DNA of 6,549 bases from an uncultured Veillonella sp. Its GTDB lineage: Bacteria > Bacillota > Negativicutes > Veillonellales > Veillonellaceae. Below are positions 1 through 5,639 of this stretch, piece after piece. Positions within the stretch are counted from its first letter, which is position 1. Every line of letters begins with the position of its first letter. The position numbers were made by a program, and so were the translations under genes. The DNA lies in contig NZ_CAJLUB010000104.1 of the NCBI RefSeq assembly GCF_905209685.1, positions 1 through 6,549 on the forward strand, in the 5' to 3' direction. The notes under the pieces were generated by a model, which saw only the letters and a list, made by a program, of their open reading frames with translations, had not been told where the DNA came from and searched no databases.

Positions 1-330
1 TATATTGTAACATACTAAATGAGAAATGCAAGTGTTTTTGTAAAATTTATTTCGAAAATTTTCTAAATGATAAATATTATCAATGTAGTAAAAATGCGGT
101 TTCTTAAAGGCAGAATAGTATGGGATTTATAAAATAAGTCTATTTTGATATTGAGAATGATAACTAAATGAAAAATCATTATTGATTACGTATTAATAAT
201 CTTTTCGTTAAATATACTAATAACTCCCCATAAAATAACTATATAACTATAGAATTCTGATATGTTTATAGAACATGGTATTTTTTGTATAATAAGTATA
301 TAAATACTGAACGATGTAAAAGGAGGCGCT
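1..330. other. AT-rich non-coding upstream region
   Basis: This stretch is strongly AT-rich and has no open reading frame with a ribosome binding site on either strand. It contains a 10-bp palindrome GAAAATTTTC at 54-63 and a loose inverted repeat AATGAT/ATCATT (156-161 and 175-180). The only functional signal I can support is the promoter just before the DUF951 gene, listed separately. Any gene to the left lies outside the window. Confidence 0.6.
265..293 (+). promoter_or_regulatory. Predicted sigma-70-type promoter for DUF951-selD
   Basis: TTTATA (265-270) and a perfect TATAAT (288-293) are separated by 17 bp. Transcription would start near 300, leaving a leader of about 30 nt before the ATG at 331. 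The -35 matches consensus at 4 of 6 positions. It is the best-placed promoter for the DUF951-selD pair. Confidence 0.55.
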
Positions 331-534
331 ATGGCATTTGTTAGATATTATATAGGCGATGTGGTGAAAATGAAAAAGTCACATCCCTGTGGCAGTGATG
401 AATGGGAAGTTAAGCGGATTGGCACAGACTTTCTCATCGTATGTAATGGTTGTGGTCATCAACTATTGATGCCGCGCCCGAAATTTGAAAAGGCAGTTAA
501 GAAAATCGTATCTCGATTGCCCGAGAATGAATAA
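331..534 (+). CDS. DUF951 family protein (YyzM-like), small Cys-rich protein
   Basis: This 67-residue protein matches the DUF951 family of Firmicutes, exemplified by Bacillus YyzM. The conserved core is visible: a GDVVKMKKSHPCG segment (residues 9-21) and CNGCGH (38-43), followed by MPRPKFEKAVKK. Cys20, Cys38 and Cys41 could form a small metal (zinc) site; that is inference, and the family's biochemical role is not known to me. The start is set by AAAGGAGG (319-326), four bases before ATG. The stop codon overlaps the AAGGAGG that serves selD, and only 9 bp separate the two genes, so they are almost certainly co-transcribed. In bacilli a relative lies near the ychF orthologue. Here ychF is in the same window but far away and on the opposite strand. 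Confidence 0.85.
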   Translation: MAFVRYYIGDVVKMKKSHPCGSDEWEVKRIGTDFLIVCNGCGHQLLMPRPKFEKAVKKIVSRLPENE

Positions 535-543
535 GGAGGACGG

Positions 544-1575
544 ATGGTACGACTCACTGATTACGTAACAAGTGGGGGCTGTGCGTGTAAGATTGGGCCT
601 CATATATTAAATCGTGTATTAAAAGCGGTGACACCTGTTACCAATGAACACGTACTGGCAGATATGACAGGTGCTGACGATGCAGGGGTATATAAACTTT
701 CAGATACATTAGCATTAGTACAAACATTGGATTTCTTTACGCCTATGGTTAATGATCCTGTTTTATTTGGGAAGATTGCTGCGGCTAATGCGTTGAGTGA
801 TGTGTATGCTATGGGCGGAATACCGTTAACGGCTATGAACATTGTGGGGTTCCCTGTGCCTCTTGTTGAACAAGGTGTATTAACAGATGTATTAAACGGA
901 GCGGGATCCATCGTGGCTGAATCTGGTGCTGCCATCGTAGGTGGTCACAGCATTGAAAATAAAGAGCCTATCTTCGGTATGTCTGTAACAGGGCAAGTGA
1001 ATCCAAATCGAATTTGGAAAAATAAAGGGGCTCAAGTAGGGGATGTGCTGATATTAACTAAGCGAATTGGTACAGGGATTATGAATAATGCTCTAAAAGG
1101 TGATTTGTTTCCTGTAGGTACTGAACAGGCCGTCACTAGCATGAGTACGTTAAATCGGGTGGGAGCAGAGGTGGCTCACAACTTTACCATCCATGCTTGT
1201 ACAGACGTAACAGGCTTTAGTCTAATGGGGCACTCAGTAGAAATGGCTAGTGCCTCCGATGTGACAATACATATTAAGGCTTACGACATTCCTCTCTTTG
1301 ATGATGTCATCGAAGCGGCTCAAATGGGATTAGTACCAGCTGCATCCTATGGGAATCGAAAAGCTATAACAGACGTTCAAGTAGATCAGGCTTTGGACCC
1401 TGTATGGACAGATATTCTCTTTGATCCCCAAACCTCGGGTGGCTTACTCTTCTCCGTGCCTGCTAGTGAAGGTAATAAATTGGTTGAGGCCTTACACGAA
1501 TCTGGCATTGACTGTGCTAGTATTGTTGGTACTGTTGAAAGTTTCAGTGGCCTAGCAGTACGTGTTACAGAATAG
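544..1575 (+). CDS. selD: Selenide, water dikinase (selenophosphate synthetase)
   Basis: SelD uses ATP, selenide and water to make selenophosphate, the cytoplasmic selenium donor for selenocysteine, selenouridine in tRNA and selenium-containing molybdenum hydroxylases. The 343-residue length matches the family (about 347 in E. coli). The N-terminal active-site loop reads GGCACK (residues 11-16), giving the catalytic pair Cys13 and Lys16; this is the cysteine form, not the selenocysteine form. ATP/Mg-binding motifs follow in order: DDAGVY (45-50), LDFFTP (62-67), SDVYAMGG (85-92), GGHSIENKEPIFG (133-145), TDVTGFSLMGH (220-230) and DPQTSGGLL (294-302). The start is set by TAAGGAGG (532-539), which overlaps the stop of the DUF951 gene. 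No clear terminator follows. yedF begins about 150 bp downstream, beyond a tandem repeat. Confidence 0.96.
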   Translation: MVRLTDYVTSGGCACKIGPHILNRVLKAVTPVTNEHVLADMTGADDAGVYKLSDTLALVQTLDFFTPMVNDPVLFGKIAAANALSDVYAMGGIPLTAMNIVGFPVPLVEQGVLTDVLNGAGSIVAESGAAIVGGHSIENKEPIFGMSVTGQVNPNRIWKNKGAQVGDVLILTKRIGTGIMNNALKGDLFPVGTEQAVTSMSTLNRVGAEVAHNFTIHACTDVTGFSLMGHSVEMASASDVTIHIKAYDIPLFDDVIEAAQMGLVPAASYGNRKAITDVQVDQALDPVWTDILFDPQTSGGLLFSVPASEGNKLVEALHESGIDCASIVGTVESFSGLAVRVTE

Positions 1576-1631
1576 ATTTATAAAAAATAGGGTTTCTACT
1601 ATTGGCAATCAATATTTAATTACAATATCAT

Positions 1632-1676
1632 TAGCTGATAGCTGATAGCTGATAGCTGATAGCTGATAGCTGATAG
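1632..1676. repeat. Tandem heptanucleotide repeat (TAGCTGA)6 plus TAG
   Basis: Six perfect copies of the 7-bp unit TAGCTGA occupy 1632-1673, followed by a partial TAG (1674-1676). The array lies between the selD stop and yedF, ending about 48 bp before the likely yedF start and just upstream of its AT-rich promoter-like segment. It is non-coding; on the minus strand it would read as a repeated ISYQLSA peptide, which I do not regard as a gene. The perfect copies suggest recent slippage, so copy number may vary between strains. Confidence 0.95.
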
Positions 1677-1684
1677 GTAATACT

Positions 1685-1710
1685 TTTACAAAACATATAA
1701 TGTATATAAT
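1685..1710 (+). promoter_or_regulatory. Possible promoter of yedF next to the heptamer array
   Basis: Two perfect TATAAT hexamers occur, at 1696-1701 and 1705-1710. TTTACA (1685-1690) is a reasonable -35 but lies only 14 bp from the second TATAAT, so the assignment is weak. If the first TATAAT is used, its -35 region falls at the end of the heptamer array. yedF could instead be read through from selD. Confidence 0.35.
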
Positions 1711-1723
1711 ATAGAGGTGTATG

Positions 1724-2323
1724 ATGAGCAATACAAATGAATTAACTGTAGATGTACGTGGTAGCTTGTGTCCAAAACCTGTGATTGAAACTAAGAAGGT
1801 TAGCGATGCGAATCCAGATGCCGTTATTACTACTATTGTAGATAATGAAGTGAGTCGCGATAATGTAGAAAAGTTTGGCAAGTCTCGTGGTTATGGTGTG
1901 GCAATCCGCAAAGATGGTAAGGATTTCTACCTCACTATGACGCCAAATGCAAATCCTGTTACAGAAGCGAGTTGCGAACCGATGAACTATGGTAACCGAG
2001 TTATCTTGATGACAAAAGATTATCTCGGTGAAGGTAGTGAAGAGCTCGGTAGAAATCTGATGAAAACCTTCTGGGTGTGCATGGTAGAAGCTGATGTAAA
2101 ACCATCTAAGATCTATTTTATTAATAGCAGTGTTAAGATGGTAACTAAGGATTCTGTTCATTTGGAAAATATTAAAAAGCTAGCTGACGCAGGTGTTGAA
2201 ATCGCAGCATGTGGCATTTGTCTCGATTACTTTGGCGTAAAAGAAGAGCTTGGTGTAGGTAGTATTACAAATATGTACGCTATTACGGACTCTATTCTTG
2301 GGGAGAATGTAGTTAAGTTATAA
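1724..2323 (+). CDS. yedF: Selenium metabolism protein YedF (TusA domain plus DsrE-like domain)
   Basis: This is a sulfurtransferase-like protein of the YedF family, commonly found beside selD and associated with selenium metabolism; its exact reaction is not established. The 199 residues show the two-part family layout. The N-terminal TusA/SirA-like domain carries VDVRGSLCPKPVIETKK with the CPxP cysteine at residue 16. The C-terminal DsrE/DsrF-like domain begins near residue 88 (NRVILMTKDYLGEGSEELG) and ends with ACGICLDYFGV, giving Cys163 and Cys166. Both cysteine sites could carry sulfur or selenium as a persulfide or perselenide (inference). Two adjacent ATGs occur at 1721 and 1724. GAGGTG (1714-1719) lies one base from the first and four from the second, so I prefer 1724; the alternative adds one Met. 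The neighbours are selD upstream and the DUF3343 gene downstream. Confidence 0.9.
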   Translation: MSNTNELTVDVRGSLCPKPVIETKKVSDANPDAVITTIVDNEVSRDNVEKFGKSRGYGVAIRKDGKDFYLTMTPNANPVTEASCEPMNYGNRVILMTKDYLGEGSEELGRNLMKTFWVCMVEADVKPSKIYFINSSVKMVTKDSVHLENIKKLADAGVEIAACGICLDYFGVKEELGVGSITNMYAITDSILGENVVKL

Positions 2324-2420
2324 TTCTTGGCACTAGTATTTTAACTGACAGGTTTAGAGGGGATGTTTTAGCTTTAAACGGATCGTCAATGTTAAACAAT
2401 GTAATGGTATATGCTGTGGT

Positions 2421-2428
2421 AGGAGGTG
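2421..2428 (+). promoter_or_regulatory. Ribosome binding site selecting a TTG start
   Basis: AGGAGGTG lies five bases before TTG at 2434, a near-perfect Shine-Dalgarno sequence at good spacing. The in-frame ATG at 2389 has no comparable site upstream, and the 15 residues it would add look non-conserved. This decides the start of the DUF3343 gene. Confidence 0.8.
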
Positions 2429-2433
2429 AGGCC

Positions 2434-2691
2434 TTGGAAAATAAAAAATTGTTAGTCGTCTTTACGTCCTATTATTTTGGCGATAAAGCAGACAAGATAT
2501 TAACAGAATTAGAGGTGCCTCATCAATTGATGGCTACACCTCCCGAGCTTTACGATATGTGTGGTTTATCTGTGCAAATAGATCCAAGTATTGTAGAGCA
2601 GGTTCAGACTATTTTAAAAGAACATAAGATTAGTACATCTGGTCTCTTTTGGTATGAAAAAGGTGAGCTAGCTGTACCATATAAAGCCTAG
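2434..2691 (+). CDS. DUF3343 family, putative Se/S carrier-like protein
   Basis: This small cytoplasmic protein of 85 residues resembles the DUF3343 (Pfam 'putative Se/S carrier protein-like') family. The family pattern is a short beta-alpha fold (KKLLVVFTSYYFGDKADKILTE), then a PPEL segment leading to one conserved cysteine in DMCGLSVQI (Cys43), then a second helix and a short C-terminal strand. Members often sit beside selD and yedF and are suspected of carrying selenium or sulfur on the cysteine; no reaction is proven to my knowledge. I place the start at TTG 2434 because of the strong AGGAGGTG; the longer form from ATG 2389 lacks a binding site. The stop codon lies inside the left arm of the following terminator. 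The gene is about 110 bp downstream of yedF and is probably its co-transcribed partner. Confidence 0.82.
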   Translation: MENKKLLVVFTSYYFGDKADKILTELEVPHQLMATPPELYDMCGLSVQIDPSIVEQVQTILKEHKISTSGLFWYEKGELAVPYKA

Positions 2692-2709
2692 ACATCGTCT
2701 AGGCTTTTT
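2683..2709 (+). terminator. Intrinsic terminator ending the selenium block
   Basis: A perfect 11-bp stem AAAGCCTAGAC/GTCTAGGCTTT (2683-2693 and 2697-2707) with a 3-nt loop runs into TTTTT (2705-2709) and further T-rich sequence. The TAG stop of the DUF3343 gene (2689-2691) is part of the left arm. Confidence 0.92.
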
Positions 2710-2803
2710 CTTGTTTTTTATTAAAATTTGGATCCTTATATAATTTAACGGCTAACTATGATACTATAGATATATGATATTTTTTATCATTATGGAGGTA
2801 TAT

Positions 2804-3514
2804 ATGAGCAAGTATGAAATAGAAAATGTAAAATTAACCGCTCCAAAATTGGATCGTAACGATTTAGAATATGCTATGACCTATCGTTATGCATGTAAAA
2901 AGTTTGATAGCAATAAGAAAATCTCTGAAGAAGACTGGAATGCTATTCTTAATGCGGCACGTTTGTCTCCTACATCCCTTGGCTTTGAGGCTTACCAATT
3001 GTTGGTGATTCAAAATCCAGAAATTCGCGAAAAAATGAAAGCTCATGGCTGGGGGATTTTAGCAGGTCTTGAAGCTAGTCATGTAGTAGTTTTCTTGGCG
3101 CGTAAAAAAGTTGATCTTGAATTCGATTCTCCATATATTCGTCATATTCAAGAAGAGGTTAAACAATTACCTGCTGAAGTTGATGCAGCATACCGTGAGA
3201 AATATGCTCAATTTACTACAAGTGACTTTAAAACCTTTGAGTCTGAACGTGCTGCTTTTGACTGGGCTTCAAAACAAGCGTATATCGTTATGGCGAATAT
3301 GATGACTATGGCGGCGTATGAAGGCTTAGATTCTTGTCCATTAGAAGGCTTCAATCAAGATGACATGACCGCACTCTTAGGTGATGAACTTGGCCTGTTC
3401 GATACTAAACACTTTGGCATTGCTGTAATGGCTGCCTTTGGTTACCGTGATGAAGAACCACATCGCAATAAAACACGTCGTACAATGGATGAAATTGTAA
3501 CAGTAGTTGAGTAG
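2804..3514 (+). CDS. Nitroreductase family protein, NAD(P)H-dependent FMN oxidoreductase
   Basis: This 236-residue protein belongs to the NfsB-like nitroreductase family: FMN-dependent enzymes that use NAD(P)H to reduce nitro compounds, quinones or flavins in the cytoplasm. The natural substrate cannot be read from sequence. Family signatures are an N-terminal FMN-phosphate-binding segment YRYACKKF (residues 27-34), SPTSLGFEAYQLLVI (55-69), matching the SPSS..QPWHFIV region of NfsB, a Gly/Ala-rich GWGILAGLEASHVVVFLA stretch, and the C-terminal FGYRDEEPHRNKTRR segment. GGAGG (2794-2798) is five bases before ATG 2804; the in-frame ATG at 2774 lacks a binding site and would add ten poorly conserved residues. 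The gene stands alone between the selenium-block terminator and the stress genes. A TATAAT at 2739-2744 may be its -10, but no convincing -35 was found. Confidence 0.88.
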   Translation: MSKYEIENVKLTAPKLDRNDLEYAMTYRYACKKFDSNKKISEEDWNAILNAARLSPTSLGFEAYQLLVIQNPEIREKMKAHGWGILAGLEASHVVVFLARKKVDLEFDSPYIRHIQEEVKQLPAEVDAAYREKYAQFTTSDFKTFESERAAFDWASKQAYIVMANMMTMAAYEGLDSCPLEGFNQDDMTALLGDELGLFDTKHFGIAVMAAFGYRDEEPHRNKTRRTMDEIVTVVE

Positions 3515-3554
3515 ATTATATATGTAGAACTAAATCGAAATTCTTCATTTAATC

Positions 3555-3597
3555 TTTAGAATTGAATGCTATATTATAAATATACAAGAATTCTAAA
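3555..3597. repeat. Inverted repeat upstream of the glsB-like gene, possible operator
   Basis: TTTAGAATT (3555-3563) is perfectly inverted as AATTCTAAA (3589-3597), separated by 25 bp. Arms this AT-rich with such a long loop are unlikely to terminate transcription. The right arm overlaps a weak -35 (TTCTAA, 3591-3596) placed 17 bp before TATTAT (3614-3619), so it could be an operator for the stress genes. The 152-bp spacer 3515-3666 contains nothing else I can support. Confidence 0.35.
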
Positions 3598-3666
3598 ATA
3601 TTTATAAATACTGTATTATTTGATAGGATTTATGAATATTATGATTAAATAGGAAGGAGTGATTAT

Positions 3667-3906
3667 ATGTTATGGTCAATTATTGTTGGTGGTTTTATTG
3701 GGTTCCTAGCTGGTGCCATCACTAACAAAGGCGGTGCAATGGGCATTATCGCTAACGTTGTTGCTGGTTTAATTGGCTCGTCCGTAGGTCAGTCCCTATT
3801 TGGTACCTGGGGTCCTAGCTTAGCAGGAATGTCCTTAATTCCATCTGTATTGGGTGCAGTCATTGTTGTTGCTGTAGTCTCATTTTTCTTCGGAAAAAAA
3901 GGATAG
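3667..3906 (+). CDS. GlsB/YeaQ/YmgE family stress-response membrane protein
   Basis: This 79-residue, very hydrophobic protein resembles the GlsB/YeaQ/YmgE (transglycosylase-associated) family of small inner-membrane proteins linked to stress responses; molecular function is unknown. Three membrane-spanning segments can be seen: roughly residues 3-19, 24-45 and 55-75, rich in Gly and Ala with the typical GFIGFLAGAI and GLIGSSVG motifs. It ends with a short positively charged tail (GKKG). Length matches the family (about 80). AGGAAGGAG (3651-3659), seven bases before the ATG, fixes the start. A CsbD-like gene follows 65 bp later, a pairing of two small stress proteins that probably share regulation. 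Confidence 0.85.
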   Translation: MLWSIIVGGFIGFLAGAITNKGGAMGIIANVVAGLIGSSVGQSLFGTWGPSLAGMSLIPSVLGAVIVVAVVSFFFGKKG

Positions 3907-3909
3907 CCC

Positions 3910-3930
3910 TCTACTTGTAACAGTAGATTT
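3910..3930 (+). terminator. Weak hairpin between the glsB-like and csbD-like genes
   Basis: TCTACT/AGTAGA (3910-3915 and 3922-3927) forms a 6-bp stem with a 6-nt loop followed by TTT then ATATGG. It is too weak to be a full terminator and may act as a partial terminator or RNA processing site that adjusts the ratio of the two products. Confidence 0.3.
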
Positions 3931-3971
3931 TATATGGTTAAACGTGATTTTACATGAAAGGAGTCACAATT

Positions 3972-4208
3972 ATGGCATTAGAAGATAAATTAGATCAAGT
4001 TAAAGGTGCAGTAAAAGAAAATGCAGGCAAATTAACTGATGACAAACAAATGCAAGCAGAAGGCGCTGTTGAGAATACAGTAGCAAAAGTAAAAGATGCT
4101 GCTGATAGTGTTGTTAATGATATCAAAAAGACTGCAGATGATGCTAAAGATGCTGTAGAAGGTGCGATTAGTGGCCTTAAAAATGCATTGGGCAATGATG
4201 ACAAATAA
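3972..4208 (+). CDS. CsbD family stress protein
   Basis: This 78-residue, highly charged protein has no membrane segment or signal peptide. The N-terminal half carries the CsbD/YjbJ signature, DKLDQVKGAVKENAGKLTDD followed by QMQAEG (residues 5-30). The second half is a run of Ala, Asp, Lys and Val in an amphipathic, LEA-like pattern (KDAADSVVNDIKKTADDAK). CsbD proteins are general-stress proteins of unknown mechanism. I chose ATG 3972 because AAAGGAGT (3957-3964) is well spaced before it; the in-frame ATG at 3954 sits upstream of that site and would add only six residues. It is downstream of the glsB-like gene and ends at a strong shared terminator. Confidence 0.88.
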   Translation: MALEDKLDQVKGAVKENAGKLTDDKQMQAEGAVENTVAKVKDAADSVVNDIKKTADDAKDAVEGAISGLKNALGNDDK

Positions 4209-4237
4209 AATTAAATAAAAGCTATTTTGTAGCATTA

Positions 4238-4273
4238 AAAAAACCAGTAAATCGTTCGATTTACTGGTTTTTT
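4238..4273. terminator. Bidirectional intrinsic terminator between csbD-like gene and ychF
   Basis: A perfect 17-bp inverted repeat, AAAAAACCAGTAAATCG (4238-4254) and its complement (4257-4273), has a GTTC-type tight loop. It carries a T-run on the plus strand and, through the A-run on the left, on the minus strand. It lies 30 bp after the csbD-like stop and 15 bp beyond the ychF stop, so it can end both convergent transcripts. Confidence 0.95.
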
Positions 4274-4287
4274 GTTATTAATTTGTA

Positions 4288-5394
4288 TTATACGTTGAAG
4301 CGGAAGTGTGTTACATCGCCGTCTTTCATAACGTAGTCTTTGCCTTCTAGGCGTACAAGACCTTTTTCTTTAGCCGCATTTTGGCTGCCGCAAGCTTGTA
4401 AGTCAGCGAAGGATACGATTTCAGCACGGATGAAGCCTTTTTCGATATCGGAGTGAATTTTACCAGCTGCTTGAGGCGCTTTTGTGCCATTTACAATTGT
4501 CCAAGCACGAGCTTCCATTTCGCCAGCAGTGAAGTAGTTGATAAGACCTAAGAGTGCATAACTTGCTTTGATAAGTTTTGTTAAGCCAGATTCTTCAAGA
4601 CCAAGATCTTCGAGGAATGCGGCAGATTCTTCTTCGGATAACTCTGCAATTTCGGACTCGATACGAGCGGACACAACAACGATGCCAGCTCCTTCGTTTT
4701 TTGCATATTCCTCAACACGTTTTACATATTCGTTGGAAGAGTAATCAGATACTTCGTCTTCAGAAATGTTAGCTACATAAAGAGATGGTTTTGCTGTAAG
4801 CAATGTTAACTCTTTGATCATTTCTAATTCTTCTTCTTCGAGACCTTGTGCACGAACTGGTTTTGCTTCACCTAAACCTTCGATGATGCGTTCCAGCAAT
4901 GGTAACTCCGCACGCGCATCTTTGTCGCCGGATTTAGCGATTTTTTCAATACGTTGTTTACGTTTTTCCACGGATTCAAGGTCTGCAAGGCAGAGCTCAG
5001 TGTTGATGATTTCAATATCACGAATTGGATCGATAGAGCCAGAAACGTGAGTGATGTTAGGGTCATCGAAACAACGAATGACTTGAGCAATAGCGTCTAC
5101 TTGGCGGATATGGCTAAGGAATTTATTACCTAAACCTTCGCCTTTGGACGCACCTTCTACAAGGCCTGCAATATCTACGAAGCGCATAGCAGCAGGAAGG
5201 ATGCGTTTAGAACCAAACATTTCAGCCAATACAGCTAAACGATTATCTGGAACATCAACGACACCTACGTTTGGCTCAATTGTACAGAATGGATAGTTGG
5301 CAGCTTCAGCGCCCGCTTTAGTAATGGCGTTGAATAATGTACTTTTACCAACATTTGGAAGGCCTACGATGCCTACTTCTAAATTTGTGCTCAT
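4288..5394 (-). CDS. ychF: Redox-regulated ATPase YchF (OLA1 family)
   Basis: YchF is a ribosome-associated P-loop ATPase of the Obg/TRAFAC class, implicated in translation and oxidative-stress control. The 368 residues match the family length (363 in E. coli). Motifs in order: P-loop GLPNVGKST (residues 11-19), NYPFCTIEPNVG (33-44) in the switch I region, and DIAGLVEGASKGEGLGNKF (74-92) as G3, with the hydrophobic Leu that replaces catalytic Gln. NISEDE is in the G4 position, where the family's departure from NKxD gives ATP preference. The C-terminal TGS domain ends YVMKDGDVTHFRFNV. Cys37 aligns with the redox-sensitive Cys35 that I recall from E. coli YchF. AAAGGTGG just upstream supports the start. 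It is transcribed alone. Confidence 0.97.
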   Translation of the reverse strand: MSTNLEVGIVGLPNVGKSTLFNAITKAGAEAANYPFCTIEPNVGVVDVPDNRLAVLAEMFGSKRILPAAMRFVDIAGLVEGASKGEGLGNKFLSHIRQVDAIAQVIRCFDDPNITHVSGSIDPIRDIEIINTELCLADLESVEKRKQRIEKIAKSGDKDARAELPLLERIIEGLGEAKPVRAQGLEEEELEMIKELTLLTAKPSLYVANISEDEVSDYSSNEYVKRVEEYAKNEGAGIVVVSARIESEIAELSEEESAAFLEDLGLEESGLTKLIKASYALLGLINYFTAGEMEARAWTIVNGTKAPQAAGKIHSDIEKGFIRAEIVSFADLQACGSQNAAKEKGLVRLEGKDYVMKDGDVTHFRFNV

Positions 5395-5465
5395 GGTACC
5401 ACCTTTTATTAACTAATTGATTTCGTTCTTTGTGAAAGCTTCCGTAGAAACTCTATCAAATAAAT

Positions 5466-5474
5466 ATTATATCA
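5466..5474 (-). promoter_or_regulatory. Extended -10 promoter of ychF
   Basis: On the minus strand the sequence reads TGATATAAT, a perfect extended -10 element. No strong -35 is present, as is usual for this promoter type. Transcription would begin near 5459, giving a leader of about 65 nt before the ychF ATG. Confidence 0.55.
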
Positions 5475-5497
5475 TATAGATGCTATAAATTTGTACT

Positions 5498-5542
5498 AAA
5501 AAAGTGACACCATTAGTCACATTGGTGACTAGTAGTGTCACT
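5498..5542 (-). terminator. Minus-strand intrinsic terminator upstream of the toxin promoter
   Basis: AGTGACAC (5503-5510) pairs with GTGTCACT (5535-5542), and TAGTCAC (5514-5520) pairs with GTGACTA (5525-5531). They stack into one long stem with a single mismatch and a 4-nt loop. Read on the minus strand the stem is followed by TTTTTT (5503-5498); on the plus strand no T-run follows. It therefore ends minus-strand transcription coming from the 5550-5870 region, before ychF's own promoter. It may end an antisense RNA to the toxin or back up the ddh terminator. Confidence 0.85.
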
Positions 5543-5549
5543 AAATCCC

Positions 5550-5578
5550 TTTACATAGAAATCGACAAATTATATATT
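5550..5578 (+). promoter_or_regulatory. Promoter of the small hydrophobic peptide gene
   Basis: TTTACA (5550-5555) and TATATT (5573-5578) are separated by exactly 17 bp, each matching consensus at 5 of 6 positions. Transcription should start near 5585, leaving a 55-nt leader before the toxin-like ATG at 5640. There is no other plus-strand gene it could serve. Confidence 0.7.
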
Positions 5579-5609
5579 GATGTCGAGGCCTCTAGATGTG
5601 TCAGGTCTT

Positions 5610-5630
5610 GCCAATTTCTCGAGGATTGGC
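5610..5630 (+). promoter_or_regulatory. Leader hairpin touching the toxin ribosome binding site
   Basis: GCCAAT (5610-5615) pairs with ATTGGC (5625-5630), and G-U pairs can extend it to 5608-5632. The right arm includes the first bases of GGCGGTGAT (5629-5637 region), the only plausible Shine-Dalgarno sequence before ATG 5640. The hairpin could restrict ribosome access, as is common in type I toxin messages. Confidence 0.5.
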
Positions 5631-5639
5631 GGTGATAGC

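Noticed and set aside
150..190. Fur-box-like sequence (GAGAATGATAAC plus a loose AATGAT/ATCATT dyad)
   Set aside because: The first half resembles GATAAT repeats, but the second half diverges, and AT-rich DNA produces such matches easily. It is also over 70 bp upstream of the predicted promoter.
600..935. 111-residue minus-strand frame inside selD
   Set aside because: It is a shadow of the well-conserved selD coding sequence, with no binding site or recognisable domain.
1577..1615. Possible terminator after selD (AATAG...CTATT)
   Set aside because: The stem is only about 5 bp with an 8-nt loop and no T-run, so it is unlikely to stop transcription.
1609..1881. Minus-strand open frame with repeated ISYQLSA peptide
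   Set aside because: It is produced by translating the TAGCTGA array and the antisense of yedF; there is no ribosome binding site and no domain.
1742..2161. 139-residue minus-strand frame inside yedF
   Set aside because: It is entirely antisense to yedF, whose TusA and DsrE-like motifs are clear.
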